Shown: in pieces, positions 32,678 through 41,315 of the stretch
Position numbering within the stretch: position 1 is the first letter of the stretch
How the letters are laid out: each line of letters opens with the position of its first letter
Assembly (NCBI RefSeq): GCF_051900415.1
Contig: NZ_JBHZGL010000012.1
Location: forward strand, 1-64,000
Direction of reading: 5' to 3'
Length of the DNA stretch: 64,000 bases
DNA from: Frateuria_A sp051900415
GTDB lineage: Bacteria; Pseudomonadota; Gammaproteobacteria; Xanthomonadales; Rhodanobacteraceae
The notes under the pieces: generated by a model
Told to the model about the DNA's origin: nothing
Seen by the model: only the letters and a program-made list of their open reading frames with translations
The model's database searches: none
Position numbers and translations under genes: made by a program

Positions 32678-34129
32678 CTAGGGCTTGGTGCCGAAACGGC
32701 GATAGCTGAGCGGGGGCAGTTCGATCCTCGACGGGAAATCGTCCGTGGTCGCGGAGAGGTAGGCGCGCATCCGTGCCCACATCGGCGGCCAGTGCGCGTA
32801 GAGGTTGTACAGCGCGCCATGCGTGCCGCCAACGACTTCGACCACCCGTGCGTTCGGCAAGGTGGCGGCAACCTCCCGGGCGTTTTCCAGGGGTGTGGAG
32901 GTGTCCCAGGTGCCCTGGAAAATGAGGGCAGGAACCTTGGCATGGACGGGCGTGGGGTCGTGCTTGTCCGGGTCGACCGGCCAGAGGTCGCACAGATCGG
33001 CGTACTCCTGGTTGACGTCACCCAGCAGGCGGCGTGCCGGCGAGGCCTCGTAGCGCTGACGCCGTGACGGACTGATGCCAGCCGAGCAATCCATCATGTA
33101 GTGCATCGGGTCTTGCAGGCGCAGGGTGCGATGGGCCAAGGCAAAGCGGGCAACCTGCAGGTAGTTGCCCCGGGCCATCGTCATGATCCAGTCGGGCCAC
33201 GCATTGGGGTGACTTCGTCGGCCGGCGTCGCGGCGGAGCATCAGCCGCACCCAGTCGTCGTCGACGACCACCGTTGCGGGATTGCCTTGGTCGGGCAGGG
33301 CAACGGCCACCGGATGCGCATGCAGCCGGTCGAGCGTGCGCTGCAGCGAGGCCAGCAGACCTCCCTCGGGGAGGTCGCGGACGAGCGCCGGCGATTGCTG
33401 TGCGTCCTGCGCGATGCGAGCGAGCGAAGCGAGCACGCCCGCCGGATCGTCCCAGGTCTGGTTGGGGCCTTCCATCCCGTAAAGCACCATGCGGTCGACG
33501 CTCCGGGGGTGCTTTCGCAGGTACGCCAACGCCAGGTGCGAACCGTAGCTGCCACCTATCAGGGTGATCCGCCGGTAGCCAAGCGCTCTGCGCAGGTCGT
33601 CCAGATCCTCGGCGTTCGCCTGGGTGTTGTATGCGGCAAGGTCCACGCCTGCGGCGAGCCAGTGGTCGCGGCAGGCGCGGACCATGCGCCGCAGATTGTC
33701 ACGCACCTGGTCCATGTCCAGCGGACGATCGACACGCAGCGGCGTGCTTTGCAGGCAATGCATGGCCGGCAACGCGTGGCCGCCACCCCGCTGATCGAAC
33801 AAGACGACGTCGGCGATGGAGCGATAGAACATGACTTCGCGGAAGTTTTCCGCGTGTTCGATCAGATCGAGCCAGGATGCCCCCGGACCGCCGGCCAGCA
33901 GGAAGATCGGCGTGGCCGGATGGGGCGAGGTCGACTTCAGCCGGTACCACGGGATCGTGAGCTGGCGACGGGAGGAAGGGTCCCGGCTTTCCGGTACGAG
34001 CAGCTTGCCTGCTTCTACCGTGGTGGTGTGGCCGTCATCGGCCTGAATCCGCTTTGCATGCGGGTACGGCGCCGATGTCGCGGCGCAGGTCAGCGCGGCT
34101 CCTGCGAGTAGCCCGAACAGATATTTCAT
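32678..34129 (-). CDS. secreted alpha/beta-hydrolase (proline iminopeptidase/TAP-like)
   Basis: The 483-residue protein has a short signal peptide (about 1-19) and an alpha/beta-hydrolase fold. It has the oxyanion segment FLLAGGPGASW, the DVVLFDQRGGG motif, nucleophile in GGSYGSHLAL and a late domain with IFQGTWDTSTPLENA (Asp) and EVVGGTHGALYN (His). This is the S33 peptidase layout with a TAP-like C-terminus, suggesting a periplasmic aminopeptidase or esterase. It is the first gene of the operon with the DUF6249-like, sigma and anti-sigma genes, so its product may be part of the response or the sensing. Confidence 0.9.
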   Translation of the reverse strand: MKYLFGLLAGAALTCAATSAPYPHAKRIQADDGHTTTVEAGKLLVPESRDPSSRRQLTIPWYRLKSTSPHPATPIFLLAGGPGASWLDLIEHAENFREVMFYRSIADVVLFDQRGGGHALPAMHCLQSTPLRVDRPLDMDQVRDNLRRMVRACRDHWLAAGVDLAAYNTQANAEDLDDLRRALGYRRITLIGGSYGSHLALAYLRKHPRSVDRMVLYGMEGPNQTWDDPAGVLASLARIAQDAQQSPALVRDLPEGGLLASLQRTLDRLHAHPVAVALPDQGNPATVVVDDDWVRLMLRRDAGRRSHPNAWPDWIMTMARGNYLQVARFALAHRTLRLQDPMHYMMDCSAGISPSRRQRYEASPARRLLGDVNQEYADLCDLWPVDPDKHDPTPVHAKVPALIFQGTWDTSTPLENAREVAATLPNARVVEVVGGTHGALYNLYAHWPPMWARMRAYLSATTDDFPSRIELPPLSYRRFGTKP

Positions 34130-34240
34130 GCGCGTCGTCCATGGGAATGCTTTCCCTACAGAACAACGAAAGGCCTGGATTGGATTCAGCTCCGTCGGCG
34201 ATCAAGGCCCCGTCGTGCGCGTGGTGGCGAGAACGGCAGT

Positions 34241-36394
34241 TCAGAAAGCCAGATCGATCGGCGGCCGGCCGATGCGATGGCGGGTGCCGATCGTCTGCAC
34301 CACGCGGCGGAAATCCATGGCGAACCCGGCGATGTCGAACAGCGGCGAGCGTGTGCGCAGCTCGGCCAGTTCGGCGCGAATGGTAGCGAGGGCGGGTCGA
34401 TCACGACCCAACCGGACGGCCGTTGCCACGAAGGCATCCGGATCGTCGGCGACCAGTTCGGGCAGATGGGCGTGGTGCAGCAGGCTGGCGGCCATGCGAC
34501 CGGCGAACGTATCGCCGGTACAGGTCAGCAGCAGACAGCCGGCCGACAACGCGTCGATGGCGGTGTTACGGGCGCCGCAGGGGAGGGTGTCCAGGCACAG
34601 GTCGACCAGCGCGTAGCGCGCCAGGTAGTCCGCGTGCGACAGCTCGGGCAGGAAGACCAACCGATCCGGCGATACCTCCAGCCCGGCGGCCTGGGCGCGC
34701 AGGCGCTGCTCGACGCCGTCAGGTCCCGTGCGCAGCCACAACATGCTGCCCGGTACCTCGCGCAGGATCTGCATGAAGCGCGCGAACACCTCCGGGCCGA
34801 TCGTGGCGGTAGCGTTGAAACAGGCGAACACCGTGCCCGTGGCGGGCAGGCTGCATTCGCCGCGCGTGGGCGGCGGTGCCATCGCGCAGCCTTCGAGCGG
34901 CAGGAAGCAGCGGGGCAGCGACAGCACTTTCTCGCTGTAGCCTTCGCGATGCGATGGCGGCAACACGGCGGTGTCGGCGAGGATGTAGTCGATCCATGGA
35001 GCACCGGCGGTGCCCGGGTACGCCAGCCAGTTCACCTGTACGGGCGCCGGGCGCAAGGCCAGGATGTCCGCATTGGTGTGCGCGCCGTAACCGGTGAGGT
35101 CGAACAGCACCTCGACGCCCTGTGCGTGGATGCGCTCGGCCACCTGCGGGGGCGGTAGCGCGTCGACCGCGTGCAACGGCGCTGCCGCCGACAGGCGCTG
35201 GCGAATCGGGCTGCCATCGTCAATGTTCGTGGCGAACAGGTGCAACTCCAGCCCGCCCAGCGCGGCCAGGGCCTCGACCAGCCCGGACACGGCGCGGCCT
35301 GTCGGATGGTCGCCAAAGCTATCGGAAAGGAGGCCGACGCGAATCGGTGCATCCGGCGCGGGCCGGGGCAGGGTGAAGGCGAGCTGCTGGCGCAACGGCG
35401 CCAAGTGGTGCTCGATGGTTCGGGTGAAGGTTTCCATCGCCTTGCGCTGGAGCGCGCGGTCGAATGGCTCCAGCGGCAGCGCGAAGGGCACGATGCCCGG
35501 TTGCCCGGTTTCGATCGCCTCGCGCAGGCGCGTGGTCAACGACGCCTGCTCGCGCCAGTCGGCCAGACGTCGCCGCAGCACGGCCAGCCGACTCAGTGCG
35601 GCCCCGGAGTGCGGCGCCAGTTGCAGCGCGCGCGCATACGCCTCGGCCGCCTCGGCCGGTCGGTCGGATGCCTCGAGCATCCGCGCAGCCTGGAAGGCGT
35701 GGCGTGGTTCGCGCGGTGCCAGTCGCTCGGCCTCCAGCCAGGCGCTGGCGGCTTCCGCGCTGTGGCCCTGCGCCTGCAACGCGTGCCCGAGCAGGGCGTG
35801 GGCCGCATCCAGGCGGGGTGCGAGCGTCAATGCCTCGCGCGCGTGCACCAGCGCCTGCGCGGCATCGCCCAGCTCGAGCTCCACTTCGGCGAGATTGAGG
35901 CGCAGGCCCGGGTGTTGCGGTGCCGCGCGCAGCGCTTGGGTGAAGGTCTCGCGTGCTTCCTCGTGGCGGGCAGCGACCATCAGCGCCACGCCGAGCACCT
36001 GCAGAACGGCCGGGTGGCCAGGCGTGCGCGCCAGTGTGGCGCGCAGCCGTTCGATGGCGGCCTTGGGGCGCCCATCCTCCAGCGCCACGTTGGCGAGGTT
36101 GCACTGCACTTCGATGCTGTCCGGCGCCAACTCGGCGGCCCGGTTCAGGGCACTCAAGCCGTCGGGGCGACGACCCAGCTGCAGCAATGCAACGCCGTGC
36201 AGGCGAACCAGTTCGCTCGCCAGGGGAAAATGTCGGCGCGCGCGTGCGGCCAGCGCCTCGGCTTCCTGGCTGGCGCCTTGGCGAAGCAGATGCGCCAGGC
36301 GATTGAGCAAGGCTTCCAGCTCGGCGCGCGCGTTCGCCGGCATGGTGCTCTTGCCGTCGGCAGAGCCACCCGGAAAGCCTGTCGTCATCGCCAT
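34241..36394 (-). CDS. TPR protein with O-GlcNAc-transferase-like (SPINDLY) domain
   Basis: The 717-residue protein has about eight tetratricopeptide repeats in residues 25-300 (for example LNRAAELAPDSIEVQCNLANVALEDG). A GT41 glycosyltransferase domain follows from about 345, with IRVGLLSDSFGDHPTGRAV containing the conserved His-Pro, VLFDLTGYGAHTNADILALRPAPVQVNWLAYPGT, and the UDP-binding region LCLDTLPCGARNTAIDALSAG plus FAGRMAASLL. Bacterial members glycosylate proteins such as adhesins or flagellin. No target gene is adjacent. ATG 36394 or 36388 may be the start. Confidence 0.92.
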   Translation of the reverse strand: MAMTTGFPGGSADGKSTMPANARAELEALLNRLAHLLRQGASQEAEALAARARRHFPLASELVRLHGVALLQLGRRPDGLSALNRAAELAPDSIEVQCNLANVALEDGRPKAAIERLRATLARTPGHPAVLQVLGVALMVAARHEEARETFTQALRAAPQHPGLRLNLAEVELELGDAAQALVHAREALTLAPRLDAAHALLGHALQAQGHSAEAASAWLEAERLAPREPRHAFQAARMLEASDRPAEAAEAYARALQLAPHSGAALSRLAVLRRRLADWREQASLTTRLREAIETGQPGIVPFALPLEPFDRALQRKAMETFTRTIEHHLAPLRQQLAFTLPRPAPDAPIRVGLLSDSFGDHPTGRAVSGLVEALAALGGLELHLFATNIDDGSPIRQRLSAAAPLHAVDALPPPQVAERIHAQGVEVLFDLTGYGAHTNADILALRPAPVQVNWLAYPGTAGAPWIDYILADTAVLPPSHREGYSEKVLSLPRCFLPLEGCAMAPPPTRGECSLPATGTVFACFNATATIGPEVFARFMQILREVPGSMLWLRTGPDGVEQRLRAQAAGLEVSPDRLVFLPELSHADYLARYALVDLCLDTLPCGARNTAIDALSAGCLLLTCTGDTFAGRMAASLLHHAHLPELVADDPDAFVATAVRLGRDRPALATIRAELAELRTRSPLFDIAGFAMDFRRVVQTIGTRHRIGRPPIDLAF

Positions 36395-36592
36395 CGATTC
36401 CCCAAGCCTGCTACGCTGGCCTGCACTGCCGCTGCCCGCAAGGATGCCATGGTCGCCAGTCCAATGGAAAAACGTGCGCCCCCCTCGACCCGAGGCAACA
36501 AGCGCCAGCCGTACGCGCCCTGTGAGGATGCCCCTTGCGGCACCCTCGTTCCCGTGCCACGCCGACCCGCCGCCCGCCGCCGGGCCGCCGCC

Positions 36593-37189
36593 ATGCGTCG
36601 TTGTGTCGCCGCGGTGCTGGTCGCGGGACTTGCCGCCCTTCCTGCCGCCTGCTCATCGCCCATGGACGACATCAAGCTCAATCCGCACCCCACGCAGCGC
36701 TACGAACTCATTGCCACGGTCGACGCGCCCGGTGCGTTCGATTCGGTGGAGGGTTTTCTGTCGTACGACGTGACCAATGTCGAGTGCGTGCCGAAAAATC
36801 CGGTCGAAGGGGCGCGCAACGTTCCAACCACGAGCCGGTCGTTCGTGCTGACGCGCGTGGACGAGCGCACGTGGAAGGGCAGCTTCTACCGGGATCTGTT
36901 GGAGGACGAGGACTACTTCGGGCTGGGTGTCTGCCATTGGGATATAGGCACCGTCAGTCCCGGTTTTGTGGTGCATGGGCAGACGTTTGGTCCTGGACTG
37001 ATGTTGCCCATGGTTCTGAGTGATCAACCTTTCAGGCGCTATTTCAGCAAGGCCGACTACTTCAATCGCTCGAATAACGATATGAATGCGGGCGTGGCGT
37101 TGGAACGACCAAGCCATGATGAGGAGGTCAGGAAACATCCAGACCGCTTCTTCCATATAGAGGTCCAGGCGCGAAAGGTCGTGCCATGA
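36593..37189 (+). CDS. lipoprotein, probable immunity protein (X-Tfi type)
   Basis: The 198-residue protein has a lipoprotein signal (MRRCVAAVLVAGLAALPAAC) with Cys at residue 20, followed by Ser, predicting an outer-membrane or periplasm-facing lipoprotein. The mature part is about 178 residues, probably beta-rich, with no family I know. The frame is open far upstream and ATG 36449 has AAGGA close by, but the signal peptide favours 36593. Its stop overlaps the lipase gene start in ATGA. Type IV secretion immunity proteins are typically periplasmic lipoproteins encoded directly before their effectors, which is the basis of the call. Confidence 0.72.
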   Translation: MRRCVAAVLVAGLAALPAACSSPMDDIKLNPHPTQRYELIATVDAPGAFDSVEGFLSYDVTNVECVPKNPVEGARNVPTTSRSFVLTRVDERTWKGSFYRDLLEDEDYFGLGVCHWDIGTVSPGFVVHGQTFGPGLMLPMVLSDQPFRRYFSKADYFNRSNNDMNAGVALERPSHDEEVRKHPDRFFHIEVQARKVVP

Positions 37190-38727
37190 GGCCGGCGAGC
37201 GAGGACTATGCCTGGGCCGCGAGGACGTCCTACCGCAATCTAGATCCCAACAAGGACGAACAAAAAAAGGTCGTGCTCAACGGCCATCCGTACAAGGTTT
37301 TTGCCTATAGGGAAAGCCCGTCCGGTTTCCATGCCACAGCCTATCGACAGCTGGAGCCGCCTTATGGCGTCGTCATCGCCTACCGCGGAACCGATCCGGA
37401 CTTCAGGAGCCACACGCTGACAGGTGTGCAAGATGTTGCCGTGGACACCATCATGGTCGCCAACGGTTTCAACCCGCAGGAGGCCGACGCCCGCAGCTTT
37501 ACGCAGGCGGTGCTGGAGAAGGCGGCAAGGCAGAGCATTCCGCGCGACCTGGTAACCGTCACCGGCCACTCCATGGGCGGCACCCTCGCGCAGATCGAAG
37601 CGTGGCGTTTCGGCCTGCGTGGGGAGACTTTCAACGCCTACGGCGCCGCGGAGCTGGGCATCGGCGTTCCCGAGGGCGGCAGCCAGGTGATCGACAACGT
37701 CCTTGCGGGCGACCCGGTAAGCGCGTGCAGCCGCCATTTCGGGCAGGTCCGCGTCTATGCCACGCCCGCGGACGTGGCGAGCTTGCGCGAAACGGGCTAC
37801 CTCGACGGGCAGCGCGGCTTGGGGAAGGCGCTTGCCACGCTGCGCGTCGCGGATCATGGCATCGACAACTGGGCGCCCGACGAGGGCGAGTCGGTGCTGA
37901 CGGCAGCGAACGAGGCCCGCGCGGAGCGTTACGCCAGCGTCATTGCCACGTTCCGCCAGGATACGTGGGCGGCGCGTGCCGGCTTGCATGCCTCGACCAA
38001 GGTGCCCTGGTCGGCGACCTGGAGTCTGGCGCGGGTGACCGAAGCGGTCGAGTTGGCGACGGCGACAGGCTTGCATGCGAAGGCTGAAGGCAGCCGGCTG
38101 GGTCGCGCCCTGGCGCGTGAAGCAGGGCAGGTCTGGGCCGGGGCGCGAGAGGTCGTGCAGGACACCCGCGAGGTGATCGCGCACGCCGCGCTGGGTGCGG
38201 TGAGGCATCTGGAAGAGGGATGGGCTGGCGCCCGCAGTGCGCTCGCCCAAGGCCCCCGTTTCGCAGTGGGCTTGCCAACGTCCGATTTGTATCCCGCGCC
38301 GGCCAGCGGCACGGCGGCACCGCGCATGCCCGCGGTGTCGGAAGCGCCACGCCTGGATGACCGCGGTCACCCTGCCAGTGGCCTTTACGCTCAGGCATTT
38401 GACGCGGTCAAACAGATGGAGGCCCGTCACGGGCTACCGGGCGGCCCGCACAGCGAACGCGTGGCCGGGGCGCTGACGGTGGCGGCTCGGCGCGAGGGTT
38501 TGCAGCGGATCGACCGGGCGGAGCCTTCGGCGGATCGGGGCAGGGTGATCGCCGTACAAGGTGAGCTGCGGAGCCCGTCTCGCCGGCTGGCAGCAGTCGA
38601 TGCCGCGCTTGCTGCCAATACGCCGTTGGAACGCAGCAGTGCCGAAGCGTTCTGGGCGCAAGCGCCGGATGTGCACCAGCCCATGCCCTTAGCCATGCAG
38701 GCGGTCATGCACTCGCAGGCGCGCTGA
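37186..38727 (+). CDS. lipase-type effector with C-terminal XVIPCD secretion domain
   Basis: The 513-residue protein has an N-terminal class-3-lipase-like domain: VVIAYRGTDPDF near 62-73, nucleophile S129 in VTGHSMGG, and candidate acid D176 (LAGDPVS) and H224 (ADHGIDNW). A helical middle region runs to about 370. Residues 392-490 have the layout of XVIPCD, the signal by which Xanthomonadales antibacterial type IV effectors bind VirD4: GHPASGLYAQAFDAVKQMEA, HSERVAGALTVAARREGL, then VIAVQGEL and R-x-x-AVDAALAANTPLE. There is no signal peptide, as expected. It is coupled to the lipoprotein gene upstream. It probably attacks phospholipids in rival bacteria. No T4SS structural gene lies in the window. 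Confidence 0.85.
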   Translation: MRPASEDYAWAARTSYRNLDPNKDEQKKVVLNGHPYKVFAYRESPSGFHATAYRQLEPPYGVVIAYRGTDPDFRSHTLTGVQDVAVDTIMVANGFNPQEADARSFTQAVLEKAARQSIPRDLVTVTGHSMGGTLAQIEAWRFGLRGETFNAYGAAELGIGVPEGGSQVIDNVLAGDPVSACSRHFGQVRVYATPADVASLRETGYLDGQRGLGKALATLRVADHGIDNWAPDEGESVLTAANEARAERYASVIATFRQDTWAARAGLHASTKVPWSATWSLARVTEAVELATATGLHAKAEGSRLGRALAREAGQVWAGAREVVQDTREVIAHAALGAVRHLEEGWAGARSALAQGPRFAVGLPTSDLYPAPASGTAAPRMPAVSEAPRLDDRGHPASGLYAQAFDAVKQMEARHGLPGGPHSERVAGALTVAARREGLQRIDRAEPSADRGRVIAVQGELRSPSRRLAAVDAALAANTPLERSSAEAFWAQAPDVHQPMPLAMQAVMHSQAR

Positions 38728-38796
38728 TCGCGCCCGGCGAAGCCGGCCCCATCGGTGCCGGGCGACCGATGTCCGGCGGCGGAAGCTTTACCCCGA

Positions 38797-39873
38797 TTAC
38801 GAGGCGAGGCTCTTGAGCTCGTCGGCCTGGTGCTCGCGGGTGAGCGTGTCGACCAGCTCATCCAGGTCGCCCGCCAGCACTTCGGGCAGGCGGTACAGGG
38901 TGAGGTTGACGCGGTGGTCGGTGATGCGGCCCTGCGGGAAGTTGTAAGTGCGGATGCGCTGGCTGCGGTCGCCCGAACCCACCTGCAGGCGGCGCTCCTG
39001 CGCCTGCGCGGCCGCCTGTTTGCTCTGCGCCTCGTCGAGCAGGCGCGCCTTCAGCAGCGACAGTGCGCGCGCGCGGTTCTTATGCTGGCTGCGCTCGTCC
39101 TGGCACTCGACCACGATGCCGGTGGGCAGGTGCGTGATGCGGATGGCCGAATCGGTCTTGTTGACGTGCTGACCGCCGGCCCCGGAGGCGCGGAAAGTGT
39201 CGGTCTTCAGGTCCGCCGGGTTGATTTGGATGTCGTCGATCTCGTCCATCTCCGGCAGGATCGCGACCGTCGCGGCCGAGGTGTGGATGCGCCCCTGCGA
39301 TTCGGTTTCCGGCACGCGCTGCACGCGGTGCGTGCCCGATTCGAACTTCAACCGCGAGTAGGCGCCCTTGCCCTCGATGCGCGCGACGATCTCCTTGTAG
39401 CCACCGTGCTCGCCGGGGCTTTCGCTCAGCACTTCCACATGCCAGCGGCGGCGCTCGGCGTAGCGCGCGTACATGCGGAACAGGTCGCCGGCGAACAAGG
39501 CAGCCTCGTCGCCGCCGGTGCCGGCGCGTACTTCCAGGAACAGGTTGGCTTCGTCGCGCGGGTCCTTGGGCAGCAGCAGGATCTGCAGTTCACCGTCCAG
39601 TTCGGCCAGGCGCGTTTCCAGGCGCGCGACGTCGTCGGCGGCCATCTCGCGCAGTTCCGGATCGGTGAGCATGGCGCGCGTCTGGGCCAGTTCCCGCTCG
39701 GCACCGTCGTGCTCGCGCAGCGCGGCAGCGACCGGCTCGACCTGCGCGTATTCGCGGGACAGTTCGCGGAAGCGACTGGCGTCGGCCAGTACGTCCGGCT
39801 GGGCCAGCAGCAGGCCGATTTCTTCGTGGCGCTCGGCCAGGGATTCGAGTTTGCGGCGGATCGATGGGGTCAT
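38797..39873 (-). CDS. prfA: peptide chain release factor 1
   Basis: The 358-residue factor ends translation at UAA and UAG. It shows the codon-reading tripeptide PET at about 188-190 (the PxT position, PAT in E. coli), and the catalytic GGQ at 233-235 within SGAGGQHVNKTDSA, whose Gln is the usual target of PrmC methylation. ATG 39873 is preferred to GTG 39891. It lies 80 nt downstream of hemA on the same strand, the common hemA-prfA order, but prmC does not follow here. Confidence 0.97.
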   Translation of the reverse strand: MTPSIRRKLESLAERHEEIGLLLAQPDVLADASRFRELSREYAQVEPVAAALREHDGAERELAQTRAMLTDPELREMAADDVARLETRLAELDGELQILLLPKDPRDEANLFLEVRAGTGGDEAALFAGDLFRMYARYAERRRWHVEVLSESPGEHGGYKEIVARIEGKGAYSRLKFESGTHRVQRVPETESQGRIHTSAATVAILPEMDEIDDIQINPADLKTDTFRASGAGGQHVNKTDSAIRITHLPTGIVVECQDERSQHKNRARALSLLKARLLDEAQSKQAAAQAQERRLQVGSGDRSQRIRTYNFPQGRITDHRVNLTLYRLPEVLAGDLDELVDTLTREHQADELKSLAS

Positions 39874-39953
39874 GGAAAAGCCAGGGGACACGGGAGGGAA
39901 GCAACCGGCATGCGCCGGCTCACGAGGCGGGAGGCGGCAGCCAGCCGCCCTCG

Positions 39954-41219
39954 CTATTCGTCCCTCGGCTCCGACTCACCATATAGCCGGCCTGCCGCGT
40001 GCAGCAGGTCGAGATCGCCGTTGAGCGCCGCCTCGCGCAGGCGCGCGCTCGGGTGGTGCAGCAGCTTGTTGGTCAGCGTGTTGGCGAGGAACGCCAGCGC
40101 CTCGTCCGGCGTCTTGCCACGCGCCAGCATCGCCTGCGCCTTGGCCAGCACCTCGTCGCGATAGCGCTCGGCATGCAGGCGCAGGTCGATCGCCGGGTTG
40201 CGCAGGGTCAGCGCGCGGCGCCAGGCCATATAGCGGTCGACCTGCAGGTCGATGATCGTCTCGGCCTCGCGCGCCGCGGCCTCGCGCGAGCGGCGGTTCT
40301 CGTCGATCACCTGCTGCAGGTCATCGATGGCATACAGATAGACATCCTCCAGCGAGGCGACCGCTGGGTCGATGTCGCGCGGCACCGCGATGTCGACCAT
40401 GAACATCGGCTTGCGCTTGCGCGCCGCCACCGCCCGCTCGACCATCGGCCGGGTCACCACCGGCTGGCGCGCGGCGGTGGAGGAGATGACGATGTCGGCC
40501 TCGGCCAGGTGCTGCGGGAGGTCGGCCAGCGCAATGGCGTAACCGCCGTAGCGGCTGGCCAGCTCCTGCGCGTTTTCCAGCGTGCGGTTGGCCACGATCA
40601 GGCGGCTGACCTGCTTGTCCACCAGGTGCCGCGCGGCCAGTTCGATGGTGTCGCCGGCGCCGATCAGCAGCACGCAGGCCTGTTTGAGGTCGGTGAACAC
40701 CTGCTCGGCCAGCCGCACGGCGGTAAAGGCCACCGAGACCGTGTGCGCGCCGATGCGGGTATCGGTGCGCACGCGCTTGGCGACGGCGAAGGTGTGCTGC
40801 AGCAGGCGGTCCAGCGGCGCGCCGAGCGCCCGCGCGTCGCGCGCGAGCTGGTAGGCATCCTTTACCTGCCCCAGGATCTGCGGCTCGCCCAGCACCATCG
40901 AGTCCAGGCCCGTGGCGACGCGGAACATGTGGCGTACCGCCGCGTCCTCGTCATGCCGGTAGAGGAACTCGTCCAGCTTGCCCGGGGTCAAGCGATGGTG
41001 GCGGTTGAGCCACGCCTGCGGCGCCTGCTCGGCACCCTCGGCCACGCCGACATACAGCTCGGTGCGGTTGCAGGTGGAGAGGATCAGCGCCTCTTCCACG
41101 CCGGGCTCGGCGCGCAATTCGCGCAAGGCCTCGCCGGCGGCGTCTGCATCGAACGCCACCTGTTCGCGCAGGCTGACCGGCGCGGTGAGGTGATTGAGCC
41201 CGAGGGCGATCAGCGGCAT
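39954..41219 (-). CDS. hemA: glutamyl-tRNA reductase
   Basis: The 421-residue enzyme makes glutamate-1-semialdehyde from Glu-tRNA, the first step of tetrapyrrole synthesis. The catalytic Cys is C50 in STCNRTELY, with the N-terminal GLNHLTAPVSLRE substrate motif. The NADPH domain contains LLIGAGDTIELAARHL and IVANRTLENAQELA, then STAARQPVV and VDIAVPRDIDP. The C-terminal dimerisation helix is complete. It is divergent from the TPR lipoprotein gene with a 96-nt gap. Confidence 0.97.
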   Translation of the reverse strand: MPLIALGLNHLTAPVSLREQVAFDADAAGEALRELRAEPGVEEALILSTCNRTELYVGVAEGAEQAPQAWLNRHHRLTPGKLDEFLYRHDEDAAVRHMFRVATGLDSMVLGEPQILGQVKDAYQLARDARALGAPLDRLLQHTFAVAKRVRTDTRIGAHTVSVAFTAVRLAEQVFTDLKQACVLLIGAGDTIELAARHLVDKQVSRLIVANRTLENAQELASRYGGYAIALADLPQHLAEADIVISSTAARQPVVTRPMVERAVAARKRKPMFMVDIAVPRDIDPAVASLEDVYLYAIDDLQQVIDENRRSREAAAREAETIIDLQVDRYMAWRRALTLRNPAIDLRLHAERYRDEVLAKAQAMLARGKTPDEALAFLANTLTNKLLHHPSARLREAALNGDLDLLHAAGRLYGESEPRDE

Positions 41220-41315
41220 GGCGTGGAATGCGAAGTGACGACGGGGTATCCGCGGCGGCGTAGGCTAAGCTTTCGGTACCGGGCGCGATCAGGTACGGGC
41301 CGGACGGACGATGGG

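Noticed and set aside
35171..36592. Extension of the immunity lipoprotein frame across the O-GlcNAc-transferase-like gene
   Set aside because: This part is antisense to a conserved gene. The signal peptide with Cys at position 20 marks the real start.
39999..41315. N-terminal extension of the TPR lipoprotein frame across hemA
   Set aside because: The frame is open for 1,021 codons, but the first 439 are antisense to hemA, and a lipoprotein signal begins at ATG 41316.
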